Positions 33,018-42,136 are shown, numbered from the stretch's first letter. The stretch: DNA of 64,000 nucleotides from Fumia xinanensis (GCF_014384905.1 NZ_JACRSV010000001.1:372001-436000); one strand, 5' to 3'. Program-made: numbers and translations. Notes: generated by a model not told the origin, from the letters alone.

Positions 33018-33518
33018 ACGGCACACATTGTGTGCCGTTAGTGGATATTATACCATATCCGCAAATTCCGCAGGAATTTGTAGGCGGGTTTACCCGCCGT
33101 AGTTCTGCTTTGGCAGAACCGGATAATGATAAAATAAACGCAATGTCAAATCACCTTGTTTTGGCAAGCCGCATTTATGCGGCCGAAGGTTTTCTGTGAA
33201 AACCTTCGTTGATTGTGTTTATTATACCATAAATTCGCCCGCTTTAGCGGGCAGAAAGACGCGAAGCGACTTTGTCGGCCGTGCAGCGGACGGGAGTTAT
33301 GATTCAATGTTCTCACTTATCCTGCGGCAGCGGGATAAAAGCGCCTTTTAAGCGCTTTGCAAACAGCAAAGCTGTTTGCTTATGAGGCTATTATACCATA
33401 TTTGTTTTCTATGCAAGAAGTCCGGTTTTGACCGTCCTTCGGCGGGCAAAATTGAGGATGGAATCCTCAAAGGGGTTCTTCAGTGATAAACGCAGTTTTA
33501 CTGCGTTTATTATACCAT
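33018..33518 (-). repeat. Non-coding hairpin array with four ATGGTATAAT boxes
   Basis: No convincing ORF in 32965-33765. Perfect or near-perfect hairpins at 33018-33038, 33062-33080, 33083-33098, 33102-33119, 33168-33183, 33184-33208, 33237-33252, 33317-33338, 33338-33358, 33359-33379, 33452-33470 and 33486-33510. The stems differ in sequence. Read on the minus strand, ATGGTATAAT (extended -10 form TGGTATAAT) occurs at 33047-33056, 33221-33230, 33390-33399 and 33509-33518; each is followed within about 5-20 nt by a strong hairpin. Clear -35 boxes are lacking. It could be a promoter/RNA array upstream of azlC or a repetitive structural element. Confidence 0.6.
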
Positions 33519-33606
33519 TTTTTCACCTATGTGTGGCAAAACAGACGAATTTTGGCAAAATTTCTGCATTCTGTCAAGAATGTTCCATCCTTTTCCAGGA
33601 TTTTTG

Positions 33607-33635
33607 TTGAGATTCATGAGGGAGTGTGCTATACT
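33607..33635 (+). promoter_or_regulatory. Promoter of the SPFH protein gene
   Basis: TTGAGA (33607-33612), 17-bp spacer ending TGC, TATACT (33630-33635), an extended -10. The leader is about 125 nt. Confidence 0.7.
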
Positions 33636-33765
33636 GTTAGCAAAGTTCACCCACGATTTACTGCACTGCAGGTTTTGTATAATAAAACTTCTGGGGAACA
33701 AAAATATAAACCTTGTAAACTCAATTCAGTTTTTATTTTCGACTGTATGCAAAAAGGAGAATACT

Positions 33766-35031
33766 ATGGGCATTATTAGAGCGATAACAGGTGCTATTGG
33801 CGGCGGATTGGCCGACCAGTGGTTAGAAGTCATCGAAGCCGGAAACATGAGCGACAGTACGGTGTTCTGCGCAGGCATTCCGGTACGGCGGGGCGACAGG
33901 CGAAATCAGAATAAAAAAGGGAGCGCCGATGTTATTTCTGACGGTTCGGTCATCCACGTCCAGGAAAACCAGTTCATGTTGCTGGTAGATGGAGGAAAAG
34001 TTGTCGATTACACGGCCGAACCAGGCTACTTTGAGGTGAGGGGCAGCTCTGCACCGTCGATGCTGAACGGACAGTTCGATAAGGCGCTTCATGAGACTTT
34101 TAACCGTATTCGGTTTTCCGGTGTGACGCCCTATGAACAGAAGGTCTATTTTATCAATTTGCAGGAAATTAAAAATATCGCTTTTGGGACGGTTAATCCT
34201 ATCAACTATTTCGATAACTTTTATAACGCAGAGCTGTTTTTGCGGGCCCACGGATATTTTTCCATCCGGATTGTAGAACCGTTGAAATTTTATGCCGAGG
34301 CCATTCCCAGAAACGCCGAGAGCGTGGATATTCAGGATATTCATAAGCTGTATCTGTCGGAGTTCTTAAATGGTTTGCAGGCGGCGATCAACCAGATGTC
34401 GGTGGATAACATACGCATTTCTCACGTTGCCTCAAAGGGTGTGGAACTGGCCCGTTACCTATCGACGGCGCTGGACGAGGAGTGGACTCAGAAACGGGGT
34501 ATGACCATCGAATCGGTGGGTATCCAGAGTATTTCCTATGACGAAAATTCCAAAAAGCTTATCGAGCGTCGCAACGAAGGCGCTATGCTTTCCGACCCGG
34601 GCATTCGGGAAGGTTATGTGCAGGGGGCGGTCGCCCGAGGCATGGAGGCGGCCGGTTCCAACAAAAACGGTGCTATGATGGGCTTTGCGGGGCTTGGCGT
34701 CGGGATGCAGGCGGGCGGCGGTTTTGTAGGAGCAGCCAGCGCTGCTAATCAAAGTCAAGCGGCGCGTGAGACTGAGGCCAAAAAGCAGTCGGTGCAGGGC
34801 TCTTGGAAATGCTCCTGTGGGCAAGAAAATACCGGTGCGTTCTGTCAAAACTGCGGCAGGGAGAAAGCTTCTTCCGGGAGCTGGAAATGTTCCTGTGGAC
34901 AGGAAAACACCGGGAACTTCTGCTCAAACTGCGGCAGCAAGCGACCGGAAAGCGGGAAATGCCCCAAATGCGGCTGCATTCTGAGTAAAGAGGCGAATTT
35001 CTGTCCGGAATGCGGGCAAAAGGTGAAATAA
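33766..35031 (+). CDS. SPFH-domain protein with C-terminal zinc ribbons
   Basis: 421 residues. N-terminus MGIIRAITGAIGGGLADQWLEVIEAG opens an SPFH/Band 7 domain of the YdjI or 'virion core protein' type. A glycine/alanine-rich linker (residues ~300-335) follows, then three zinc-ribbon units: two near-identical copies of SWKCSCGQENTG..FC.NCG and one KCPKCGCIL..FCPECG. Start at 33766, preceded by AAAAAGGAGA; the frame is open 79 codons further upstream but crosses the promoter. SPFH proteins of this kind are linked to membrane stress through PspA in Bacillus. No PspA is adjacent. The duplicated ribbon suggests recent tandem expansion. Confidence 0.85.
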   Translation: MGIIRAITGAIGGGLADQWLEVIEAGNMSDSTVFCAGIPVRRGDRRNQNKKGSADVISDGSVIHVQENQFMLLVDGGKVVDYTAEPGYFEVRGSSAPSMLNGQFDKALHETFNRIRFSGVTPYEQKVYFINLQEIKNIAFGTVNPINYFDNFYNAELFLRAHGYFSIRIVEPLKFYAEAIPRNAESVDIQDIHKLYLSEFLNGLQAAINQMSVDNIRISHVASKGVELARYLSTALDEEWTQKRGMTIESVGIQSISYDENSKKLIERRNEGAMLSDPGIREGYVQGAVARGMEAAGSNKNGAMMGFAGLGVGMQAGGGFVGAASAANQSQAARETEAKKQSVQGSWKCSCGQENTGAFCQNCGREKASSGSWKCSCGQENTGNFCSNCGSKRPESGKCPKCGCILSKEANFCPECGQKVK

Positions 35032-35064
35032 TTTCCGTTTTTTCTATATAATAGAATAAAGATG

Positions 35065-35098
35065 TTGCCGCCCGTCTATCGACGGGGCGGCAATTTTT
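35065..35098 (+). terminator. Terminator of the SPFH gene
   Basis: TTGCCGCC / GGCGGCAA stem followed by TTTTT, between the SPFH gene and glpK. Confidence 0.85.
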
Positions 35099-35136
35099 GA
35101 AATTTTGGAAATCATAATGTTGAGGGGGAAAATCCC

Positions 35137-36621
35137 ATGAAAAAATACATTGTGTCGCTTGATCAGGGAACGACCAGCTCCCGGGCGGTGATTTTTGACC
35201 AAGACCGCAATATCGTCTATATGGCTCAACGGGAATACAAGCAGATTTATCCCCATGAAGGCTGGGTAGAGCATGACCCGCTGGAAATTTACGCTTCTCA
35301 GTACGGAGTGCTTGTCGACGTGCTTTTGATGAGCGGCATTACCGCAGAAGAAGTGGATAGCATTGGTATCACCAATCAGCGGGAAACCACTATTGTTTGG
35401 GAAAAGGACACAGGTAAGCCTGTCTATAACGCCATCGTCTGGCAATGTCGGCGCACAGCCGCTATCTGTGAACAGCTGGAGGCCAGCGGCTACAGTGATT
35501 ACATCCGGGAGACCACTGGTCTGCTCATTGACGCTTATTTCAGTGGAACGAAAATCAAGTGGATCCTCGATCATGTGGAAGGGGCAAGAGAACGGGCTAA
35601 ACGGGGTGAGCTTCTTTTTGGAACGGTAGATACTTGGCTGATGTGGAAACTGTCAGGAGGAAAAATATATGCCACTGATTATACAAACGCCTCCCGGACC
35701 ATGCTGTTTAATATTCACAGCTTAAAATGGGATGAAAAGATTCTCGATGTACTCGATATTCCCAAGGAGATGCTTCCTCCAGCCAAGCCTTCCAGCTATT
35801 TTTACGGGATGGCGCAGATTGGCGGCTGTGAAATCCCCATTACAGGAGTAGCAGGAGATCAGCAGGCCGCTCTGTTCGGGCAGGGCTGTTTTGAGAAGGG
35901 AGAGGCGAAAAACACCTATGGCACAGGCTGCTTTTTGCTGATGAACACCGGGGAAACCCCATGCTTCAGTAACCACGGTATGCTGACGACTATCGCCGCC
36001 AGTATGGAGGGACAAACCCAGTACGCCATTGAGGGAAGCGTTTTTACCGGCGGTTCGGTTGTCCAGTGGCTTCGGGATGAGATGCGGCTCATTGGGGATT
36101 CCTCCGATTCTGAATATTACGCCAAAAAGGCGGGAGGGAACGGCGGCGTTTACATGGTGCCCGCCTTTACCGGGTTGGGCGCGCCCTACTGGGATATGTT
36201 CGCCCGAGGGACGATTATCGGCATCACTCGGGGCACGAATGCTTCCCATATTATAAGGGCTGCCCTGGAATCCATCGCCTACCAGTCAAAAGAACTTTTA
36301 GACGCAATCGTCGCAGACACCGGCATTGAACTTCATCAGCTCAAAGTAGACGGCGGTGCGTCAGCAAACGGGTTTTTGATGCAGTTCCAGGCGGATATTA
36401 TCGGCCGGCCAGTGCTGCGCCCCATGGTGCGGGAAACAACCGCTTTAGGGGCGGCATTTCTGGCTGGTTTACAGACAGGATTCTGGAAAAAAGAAGAACT
36501 CTGCGCTGAAGGGCAAGCCGATTGCGTCTATGAACCATCCATGTTGCCGGAGGAGCGGGAAAGACTCCTTCGAGGCTGGAAAAAAGCGGTGGAGCGGGCA
36601 CTTGACTGGGAGGAGAAGTAG
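35137..36621 (+). CDS. glpK: Glycerol kinase
   Basis: 494 residues of the FGGY family: LDQGTTSSRAVIFD (phosphate-1), GLLIDAYFSGTKIKW, GVAGDQQAALFGQ and TGLGAPYWDMFARG, all specific to glycerol kinase. It converts glycerol to glycerol 3-phosphate with ATP in the cytoplasm. GAGGGGGAA lies about 7 nt before the ATG. No glpF, glpD or glpP gene is adjacent; it is flanked by terminators and so monocistronic. Confidence 0.96.
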   Translation: MKKYIVSLDQGTTSSRAVIFDQDRNIVYMAQREYKQIYPHEGWVEHDPLEIYASQYGVLVDVLLMSGITAEEVDSIGITNQRETTIVWEKDTGKPVYNAIVWQCRRTAAICEQLEASGYSDYIRETTGLLIDAYFSGTKIKWILDHVEGARERAKRGELLFGTVDTWLMWKLSGGKIYATDYTNASRTMLFNIHSLKWDEKILDVLDIPKEMLPPAKPSSYFYGMAQIGGCEIPITGVAGDQQAALFGQGCFEKGEAKNTYGTGCFLLMNTGETPCFSNHGMLTTIAASMEGQTQYAIEGSVFTGGSVVQWLRDEMRLIGDSSDSEYYAKKAGGNGGVYMVPAFTGLGAPYWDMFARGTIIGITRGTNASHIIRAALESIAYQSKELLDAIVADTGIELHQLKVDGGASANGFLMQFQADIIGRPVLRPMVRETTALGAAFLAGLQTGFWKKEELCAEGQADCVYEPSMLPEERERLLRGWKKAVERALDWEEK

Positions 36622-36671
36622 AATATTTACTATACTTTTCGCTTCGTGAGATTATACGGTATATTTATTGC

Positions 36672-36702
36672 AAAAAACCGGCGGTATTTACCGCCGGTTT
36701 TT
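36672..36702 (+). terminator. Terminator of glpK
   Basis: AAACCGGCGGTA / TACCGCCGGTTT stem with a 2-4 nt loop and T-run. Confidence 0.9.
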
Positions 36703-36799
36703 ATCTCATAAGATTTTCCAATGAAAAATATGTGGTTATACTATTTTACGTATGAACAAAAAGAGAATATAATTAATAAGAAAAACAAGGAAAGAAGAG

Positions 36800-37384
36800 A
36801 TGATATTGAAAAAAGACCTAAAATTTTATTGGAAACTCTTTTCCTCCACTTTTACCCTGAGTGCCTTTACCTTTGGCGGAGGGTTTGTTATCATTCCTTT
36901 GATGCGCAAAAAATTCGTGGAGGAGTACCATTGGATCGAGGAAGACGAAATGCTGGACATGACCGCTATCGCCCAGTCCTCTCCAGGAGCCATCGCCGTT
37001 AACGCATCCATCATCATCGGCTATCGTTTAGCTGGGGTTTTAGGCGCATTAGTCACTATTTTAGGAACAGTTTTGCCCCCTCTTATTATATTAACAGCCA
37101 TATCATACTTTTACGCGGCCTTTCGCGATAACCTCACAGTACAGGCGCTGATGAGGGGGATGCAGGCGGGCGTTGCCGCAGTGATTATCGACGTTGTTTA
37201 CACCATGGGCAGGAGCATTATCAAAGAAAAAAACATTCTGCCAATCCTTGTGATGATTACAGCGTTTGCGGCAGTTTACTTTTTTAATGTGAATGTAATG
37301 ATCATCATTTTTGCCGCCGGGGTCATTGGATGCGGTACGATTTATCTGCAAACAAGCCAGGGGAAAAAAGGCCCTGCAAAATAG
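36800..37384 (+). CDS. Chromate transporter-family protein, first half
   Basis: 194 residues, about five transmembrane segments. FTLSAFTFGGGFVIIPLM and IAQSSPGAIAVNASIIIGYRLAG match the CHR domain (ChrA). This is the short, single-domain form, which works as a pair with a homologous half encoded 35 bp downstream. True chromate efflux is only one possibility; natural substrates of short CHR proteins are unclear. AAAGAAGAG lies just before the ATG. Confidence 0.88.
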   Translation: MILKKDLKFYWKLFSSTFTLSAFTFGGGFVIIPLMRKKFVEEYHWIEEDEMLDMTAIAQSSPGAIAVNASIIIGYRLAGVLGALVTILGTVLPPLIILTAISYFYAAFRDNLTVQALMRGMQAGVAAVIIDVVYTMGRSIIKEKNILPILVMITAFAAVYFFNVNVMIIIFAAGVIGCGTIYLQTSQGKKGPAK

Positions 37385-37419
37385 TTTCTTCTATAATAAA
37401 TGTCGATAGGGAGTATAGA

Positions 37420-37983
37420 ATGATTTATTTAAAGCTGTTTTGGAGTTTTTTCCAAATTGGGCTGTTCAGTATCGGAGGCGGATACGCTGCTATGCCGCTG
37501 ATTCAAAATCAAGTAGTGGATATTAATCAATGGCTCACAATGCAGGAATTTGTAGATATTGTGTCCATTTCTCAAATGACGCCTGGCCCTATTGCAATCA
37601 ACGCCGCCACCTTTGTTGGGACGAGAGTCACGGGACTAGCCGGCGCGTTAGCAGCTACTGCTGGGTGTGTCTTGCCGTCCTGCATTATCGTTTTGACGTT
37701 AGCGTATTTCTATTATAAATACCAGGGAGCCACACTTATAAAAGGCATCCTTCAGGGATTGCGTCCGGCAGTAGTGGCTATGATCGCGTCGGCAGGTTTT
37801 TCGATTTTGTGCCTGGCCCTGTTTGGGAATGGACAATTGATATTTCCTATTGGACAGGTAGACTGGTGGGCGGCGGCTATTTTTGCACTGTGTTTTTTGG
37901 TTTTGAGGAAATGGAAAGTCAATCCAATTTTGGTCATGTCGGGGGCGGGAGTCGCAGGGATATTGATTTACAGAATCCTCTAG
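37420..37983 (+). CDS. Chromate transporter-family protein, second half
   Basis: 187 residues, homologous to the preceding gene (FFQIGLFSIGGGYAAMPLIQ; ISQMTPGPIAINAATFVG). Start at 37420 because AGGGAG lies 6 nt upstream; the frame opens 30 codons earlier inside the end of the first gene. The two halves probably form a heterodimer with opposite topology, as known for split ChrA pairs. Confidence 0.88.
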   Translation: MIYLKLFWSFFQIGLFSIGGGYAAMPLIQNQVVDINQWLTMQEFVDIVSISQMTPGPIAINAATFVGTRVTGLAGALAATAGCVLPSCIIVLTLAYFYYKYQGATLIKGILQGLRPAVVAMIASAGFSILCLALFGNGQLIFPIGQVDWWAAAIFALCFLVLRKWKVNPILVMSGAGVAGILIYRIL

Positions 37984-38278
37984 CATACGAGCTGGACCTT
38001 TATTTTTCTCGGAAATGCGACGATATATTATATATTATGACTATATTTTATGCATATAATATATATTTATAGAAATAATCTTTCGATTAAAGTGCATAAT
38101 ATATATAATTATAAAATAAAACTAAAAAGGCCAAATTTGTGAAAAGTACCGAATTCTTTTTGTTACCGTATTGTAATTGTCCCCAAATAACAGCAAATAT
38201 TCCCAGTTATTCCAGTTTAATTTCGGTAAGCGAAAAATTTATATTGTCATTTTGCACAAAAAATGAGAGATAAAATCT

Positions 38279-38307
38279 TTGACAAACTCCAATGTGATGA
38301 ATAGAAT
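38279..38307 (+). promoter_or_regulatory. Promoter of the 3D/G5-domain gene
   Basis: TTGACA (38279-38284), 17-bp spacer, TAGAAT (38302-38307). The predicted start near 38314 coincides with the first base of a long leader stem. The AT-rich stretch 37984-38278 shows no other feature. Confidence 0.82.
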
Positions 38308-38313
38308 GGAAAC

Positions 38314-38406
38314 AAATCGGTTACAATGGTTTACAAGATGAAACCGTTATATAGCCGGGGCCCTAGCGGGAAGCCGGTTTTGAGAGTTCGCTTTAATAAC
38401 CGATTT
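38314..38406 (+). promoter_or_regulatory. Structured multi-stem 5' leader, type unknown
   Basis: Outer stem AAATCGGTTA (38314-38323) / TAACCGATTT (38397-38406), 10 bp perfect. Inside: AATGGTTT / AAACCGTT (38325-38332 / 38341-38348, one G-U) and a GC-rich arm from CCGG (38355-38358) to CCGG (38374-38377). The ribosome site GAAGGAG is 15 nt after the outer stem. The layout of a closed multi-branch loop starting at the transcription start suggests a cis-acting RNA. It does not match the ydaO (c-di-AMP) conserved blocks I know. Confidence 0.55.
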
Positions 38407-38432
38407 GGATTTTATCATGTGAAGGAGCAGTT

Positions 38433-39458
38433 ATGAAATCAGTTTTATCTCGATTGGCAAAACCTGTTGCTCTCACCGTCGTTGCAGTGATGCTTTCCTC
38501 TATTCTGAGTGGTTTGGCCAGTTTCCACAGACTCGTGTATGTGGACGACGGTCAGCACAAACGAATTGTTTTGACAGAACTTGAGGATCCTAAGGAAATT
38601 TTGGAGGAAGCCAATATTCCTCTCAGCCAGTATGATACCTTTACCTACAGGGAAAGACGGAAACAGGTTTATGACTTGGATATTGACCGGGCTTATCCCG
38701 TATCGGTAAGGGCCGACGGGCAGCAGTACTGGGCTCCTATGAAAGGTGAGACCGTCGCCGTTGCTCTGGAGCGGGCTGGGATTACTCTCGGGGAGCAGGA
38801 TACCGTTGTCCCAGCTCTCACTGAAACAGTAGCCGAGGGCACTAAAATCGTCGTAACGAGAATTTCCTACCGCACTCGTGAGGAAGTTTCTGAAATTCCC
38901 TTTGAGTCGAAGACGGAGCGGACACCAACCTTAAAAAATGGTGCTACCAAAATTATTACCGCAGGTGCTCCCGGACAGAAAACCACTGTCTACAGAGAGT
39001 ATGTCGTTGACGGTGTCGTTCAAGAGTCCGAGGTGGTTGAAGAACGCATAGACAAAAAGCCTGTCAATGAAGTTGTACTTTTGGGTGACAAGACGGCTCC
39101 GGTATCCCCTCTTGCGGCCCCGGCGTCCCTGACGCTGGACGGCAAAGGCAACCCCACAAACTATGTTAAGAAACTGACCGGTAAGGGAACTGCCTACAGC
39201 GCACGCAAAGGCGCTAAAACCGCTAGCGGTCGATATGCAGTAGTAGGGCATGTAGCCGTTAACCCCAAAATCATCCCCTATGGCAGCAAACTTTATATTA
39301 AAGCGGCTGACGGATCGTTTACCTATGGCTATGCCATTGCAGCAGACACCGGAACAGCTTTGATGGACGGCCGCGTACTCGTTGACCTTTTCTTTGACAC
39401 CAATCAGGAGTGTTACGCTTTCGGTGCCAAAAAGATGGAAGTTTACGTCTTGGAATAA
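38433..39458 (+). CDS. Cell-wall protein with DUF348, G5 and 3D domains (YabE-like)
   Basis: 341 residues. An N-terminal membrane/signal segment (PVALTVVAVMLSSILSGLAS), two ubiquitin-like DUF348 repeats (~40-140), a G5 domain (~150-225, YREYVVDGVVQESEVVEERI) and a C-terminal 3D domain with Asp motif (AADTGTALMDGRVLVDLFF). This is the YabE/Rpf-like architecture of secreted muralytic or wall-remodelling proteins; the 3D domain is related to MltA lytic transglycosylases. Preceded by a structured leader. Ribosome site GAAGGAG. Confidence 0.9.
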   Translation: MKSVLSRLAKPVALTVVAVMLSSILSGLASFHRLVYVDDGQHKRIVLTELEDPKEILEEANIPLSQYDTFTYRERRKQVYDLDIDRAYPVSVRADGQQYWAPMKGETVAVALERAGITLGEQDTVVPALTETVAEGTKIVVTRISYRTREEVSEIPFESKTERTPTLKNGATKIITAGAPGQKTTVYREYVVDGVVQESEVVEERIDKKPVNEVVLLGDKTAPVSPLAAPASLTLDGKGNPTNYVKKLTGKGTAYSARKGAKTASGRYAVVGHVAVNPKIIPYGSKLYIKAADGSFTYGYAIAADTGTALMDGRVLVDLFFDTNQECYAFGAKKMEVYVLE

Positions 39459-39482
39459 AATATTTTCACTGCAAAAGAGAGC

Positions 39483-39511
39483 AAATCCCGGCGCCAAAGC
39501 CGGGATTTTTT
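39483..39511 (+). terminator. Terminator of the 3D/G5-domain gene
   Basis: AAATCCCGGC / GCCGGGATTT stem with a 6-nt loop and a T-run. Confidence 0.9.
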
Positions 39512-39584
39512 GCCTTCATAAGCTGTGACAAGCTCCAGTGCACAGCGAGGTATTTTTTCAGTGTCAAATATTTTGCGAAAGGCC

Positions 39585-39613
39585 TTGACAAGGTTCATTT
39601 TTTGTGGTAGAGT
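39585..39613 (+). promoter_or_regulatory. Promoter of the T-box-trpXYZ operon
   Basis: TTGACA (39585-39590), 17-bp spacer ending TGG, TAGAGT (39608-39613), an extended -10. Confidence 0.75.
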
Positions 39614-39619
39614 ATAGAA

Positions 39620-39892
39620 AACCTTTGAGAGGGAGATAAAACCGAAAGCGCACTCACAGAGAGCCGGGGATGCTGGGAGCCCGACAGAAACGCGGATCGG
39701 ACAAATGGACCCTTGAGGGCGCAGGGAAAGGTTTACGCCGAGTATCATGCGACGTGGGCTCACGTTACAGAGCATAGAATGTGTCAGCATTCGTTGAGAG
39801 GGCGTTTACATAACGCCAAACAAGGTGGTACCGCAGGTTGCTTTTTAGGCGCTTGTCCTTGGACATTGGATCCGAGAGACAGGTGCTTTTTT
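39620..39892 (+). promoter_or_regulatory. T-box leader, tryptophan specifier
   Basis: Stem I with GGG-AGATAAAA-CCG on the 5' side and CGG-ACAAATGGA-CCC on the 3' side, which makes an internal specifier loop containing TGG (39706-39708), a Trp codon. The T-box sequence AAGGTGGTACCGC is at 39822-39834, and the terminator is GCGCTTGTC ... GACAGGTGC then TTTTTT (39850-39892). Uncharged tRNA-Trp should promote readthrough into the transporter genes. Confidence 0.9.
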
Positions 39893-40159
39893 CATTTTCT
39901 GAAACTTTTTGCAGGAGGGATTGGCATGAACCGTTTGATCATGCGCTTTGGATTTACCGGAATATGGCGACGCTGATTTTCGTACGCCGTATCCAATTGA
40001 ACCGAAGATAGAAAAACCGGCTTGATGAACAGTTTTAAAGCAAACTCTTAGAATCAGGCAAGACTTGTTTTTGTTTGGGCCTTTGTGATTGGTATTGCTG
40101 TGATATTTTGCGGCTGAGCCAGAAAGATGCCCAGTTTTCAGAAAGGAATGAATATTGAT

Positions 40160-41155
40160 ATGAAAAAGTTTTTAAGTGTTTTGACCGCGTCTATTTTGAC
40201 CGCCAGTATGTTCGCTTCTTGTGGAGAAAATGAAGGTTCTTCTCCCGTAACTGGCGAAATGAAGAAAATTGGTGTTGTCCAGATCATCGAGCATAAATCT
40301 CTGGACACCATTCGGGATAGTTTTACTGAGCAGATGGAAACCTTGGGTTATAAAGACGGTGAAAACTGCTCCATCCAGTACAAGAGTGCCCAAGGGGATC
40401 AGAATACGCTTAATTCTATCATCCAGGGCTTCCAGGGGGATGAGGTAGATGTAATTGTCGCTATCGCAACTCCTACGGCACAAGCTGCTGCTTCCGCTGC
40501 CAAGGACATTCCTGTGGTTTTCTCTGCCGTCACGGACCCTGTTTCTGCTGGCCTCGTTTCCGACATGGAGAAACCCGATAAAAACATTACTGGTACCTCC
40601 GATGCCGTTCAGGTGGAAAAAATCTTGAACCTGGCCCTTCAGCTGACTCCCGATATGAAAACTTTAGGTGTGCTCTACAATACTGGCGAAGCCAACTCCG
40701 AATCCAACCTTCAGAAAGCAAAAGCATTTGCAGAACAGCACAATCTGACGGTAGTGGAAGGTGTCGCCACCAACACCTCTGAGGTTCAGCAGGCTGCGCA
40801 GGTTCTGGCCGATAAGGTGGACGCTATTTTTGCTCCTAACGACAACACCATTGCAAACGCAATGGCAGCTGTTACCGAAGTGACCAAAAAGGCGAAAGTT
40901 CCGGTTTATACCGGTGCTGATTCCATGGTTTCAGACGGCGGTTTTGCTACCATCGGCATTGACTACACCGACCTTGGAAAAGAGACTGCCAACATGGCTG
41001 ATGCTATTCTCAAGGGCACAAGCCCCGCCGATATTCCGGTGAAAGTGTTTAAAGATGATCTGAACACTTATATCAATGAAACTACCGCCAAAGAAATCGG
41101 CGTTACCATCCCCGATGAAATTCTCAATGGGGAAAGAGTCGTTTTGATGCAGTAA
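40160..41155 (+). CDS. trpX: ABC transporter substrate-binding lipoprotein, TrpX type
   Basis: 331 residues with a lipoprotein signal MKKFLSVLTASILTASMFAS followed by Cys, and a periplasmic-binding-protein fold of the ABC_sub_bind family (IGVVQIIEHKSLD ... VATPTAQA-like IATPTAQAAASA ... FSAVTDPV). With a Trp T-box upstream and the matching permease and ATPase downstream, tryptophan or a precursor is the likely ligand; that part is inference from regulation. Start at 40160 because AGAAAGGA is about 12 nt upstream and the lipoprotein signal begins here. Confidence 0.87.
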   Translation: MKKFLSVLTASILTASMFASCGENEGSSPVTGEMKKIGVVQIIEHKSLDTIRDSFTEQMETLGYKDGENCSIQYKSAQGDQNTLNSIIQGFQGDEVDVIVAIATPTAQAAASAAKDIPVVFSAVTDPVSAGLVSDMEKPDKNITGTSDAVQVEKILNLALQLTPDMKTLGVLYNTGEANSESNLQKAKAFAEQHNLTVVEGVATNTSEVQQAAQVLADKVDAIFAPNDNTIANAMAAVTEVTKKAKVPVYTGADSMVSDGGFATIGIDYTDLGKETANMADAILKGTSPADIPVKVFKDDLNTYINETTAKEIGVTIPDEILNGERVVLMQ

Positions 41156-41245
41156 TCCTATTGGCAGCAGAATATTTGCGGCGGTGTTTTCCGAAAGGGC
41201 ACCGCCGTATTGGCTTTTTCACAACAGGCAAAGGAGTTAAACGCT

Positions 41246-42136
41246 ATGTCTTTATCGGTTATACAGGGCGCCTTGGAATTGGGCCTGATATTTGCCATTA
41301 TGTCCCTAGGCATCTTTATTTCGTTTCGTATCCTCAACATTCCAGACCTGACCATTGACGGCACCTTTACGTTGGGGACTTCGGTGTCAGCTATTTTTGC
41401 TGTCAATGGTCATCCGGTACTGGGTGTGATTCTCGCTATGGTCGCGGGAGGGTTAGCCGGATGCGTCACCGGCTTTTTGCAGACTAAAATGAAGGTCCAA
41501 CCCATTCTGGCGGGCATCCTCACAATGACTGCATTATATTCAGTGAACCTTCGGGTAATGGGACAAAAGCCTAACCTTTCCCTATTTGATAAGGAAAGCA
41601 TCTTTTCCGGCCTCACACAGCTTATGGGTGAGCAGTATGCCAACCTTATGATGATCGCCCTGATTCTCATCATTTCCCTCTTAGCTATTTACTTTTTCCT
41701 TAAAACCCAGCTAGGTATGTCTCTTCGGGCTACTGGGGATAACGAGGATATGGTGCGGGCATCCTCTATTAACTCCGATGCTATGAAAATTATGGGACTT
41801 GCCATTGCTAACGCTTTCGTGGCGCTGGCAGGTGCCATTCTCGCTCAATACCAAAGCTTTTCCGATGTCAGCGGTGGTATTGGCATGATGGTAATCGGAC
41901 TCGCCTCCATTATCGTAGGTGAAGCGGTTTTTGGCCGTAAGTCCATCCTGCGGAGTCTATTAGCTGTTGTCGTCGGCGCGGTAATATACCGTTTTGTACT
42001 GACTATCGCTCTGCGTATTGGCTTAGAGGCGGGTGACTTAAAGCTATTCTCGGCTATTCTCGTCACCATTGCTATCTGCATTCCCACATTGAAGGGATTT
42101 ATCATGAAAAGGAGGAGCCGCCGTGCTAAAAATTGA
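41246..42136 (+). CDS. trpY: ABC transporter permease, TrpY type
   Basis: 296 residues, about eight hydrophobic segments. LGIFISFRILNIPDLTIDGTFTLG and GDNEDMVRASSIN match the branched-chain/ribose-like permease subfamily found with TrpX. Start at 41246 (AAAGGAG 9 nt upstream). The end overlaps the ATPase gene by 14 nt. Confidence 0.87.
   Translation: MSLSVIQGALELGLIFAIMSLGIFISFRILNIPDLTIDGTFTLGTSVSAIFAVNGHPVLGVILAMVAGGLAGCVTGFLQTKMKVQPILAGILTMTALYSVNLRVMGQKPNLSLFDKESIFSGLTQLMGEQYANLMMIALILIISLLAIYFFLKTQLGMSLRATGDNEDMVRASSINSDAMKIMGLAIANAFVALAGAILAQYQSFSDVSGGIGMMVIGLASIIVGEAVFGRKSILRSLLAVVVGAVIYRFVLTIALRIGLEAGDLKLFSAILVTIAICIPTLKGFIMKRRSRRAKN

Noticed and set aside
33018..33518. CRISPR-like array
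   Set aside because: The hairpin stems differ from one another and the only constant sequence is 10 bp; there are no direct repeats with uniform spacers and no cas genes.
33529..33765. N-terminal extension of the SPFH gene
   Set aside because: The segment contains the promoter and lacks domain similarity; AAAAAGGAG precedes the ATG at 33766.
38314..38406. c-di-AMP (ydaO) riboswitch before the 3D-domain gene
   Set aside because: The gene type is right but the conserved blocks I know are not present, so the leader is reported as unknown.
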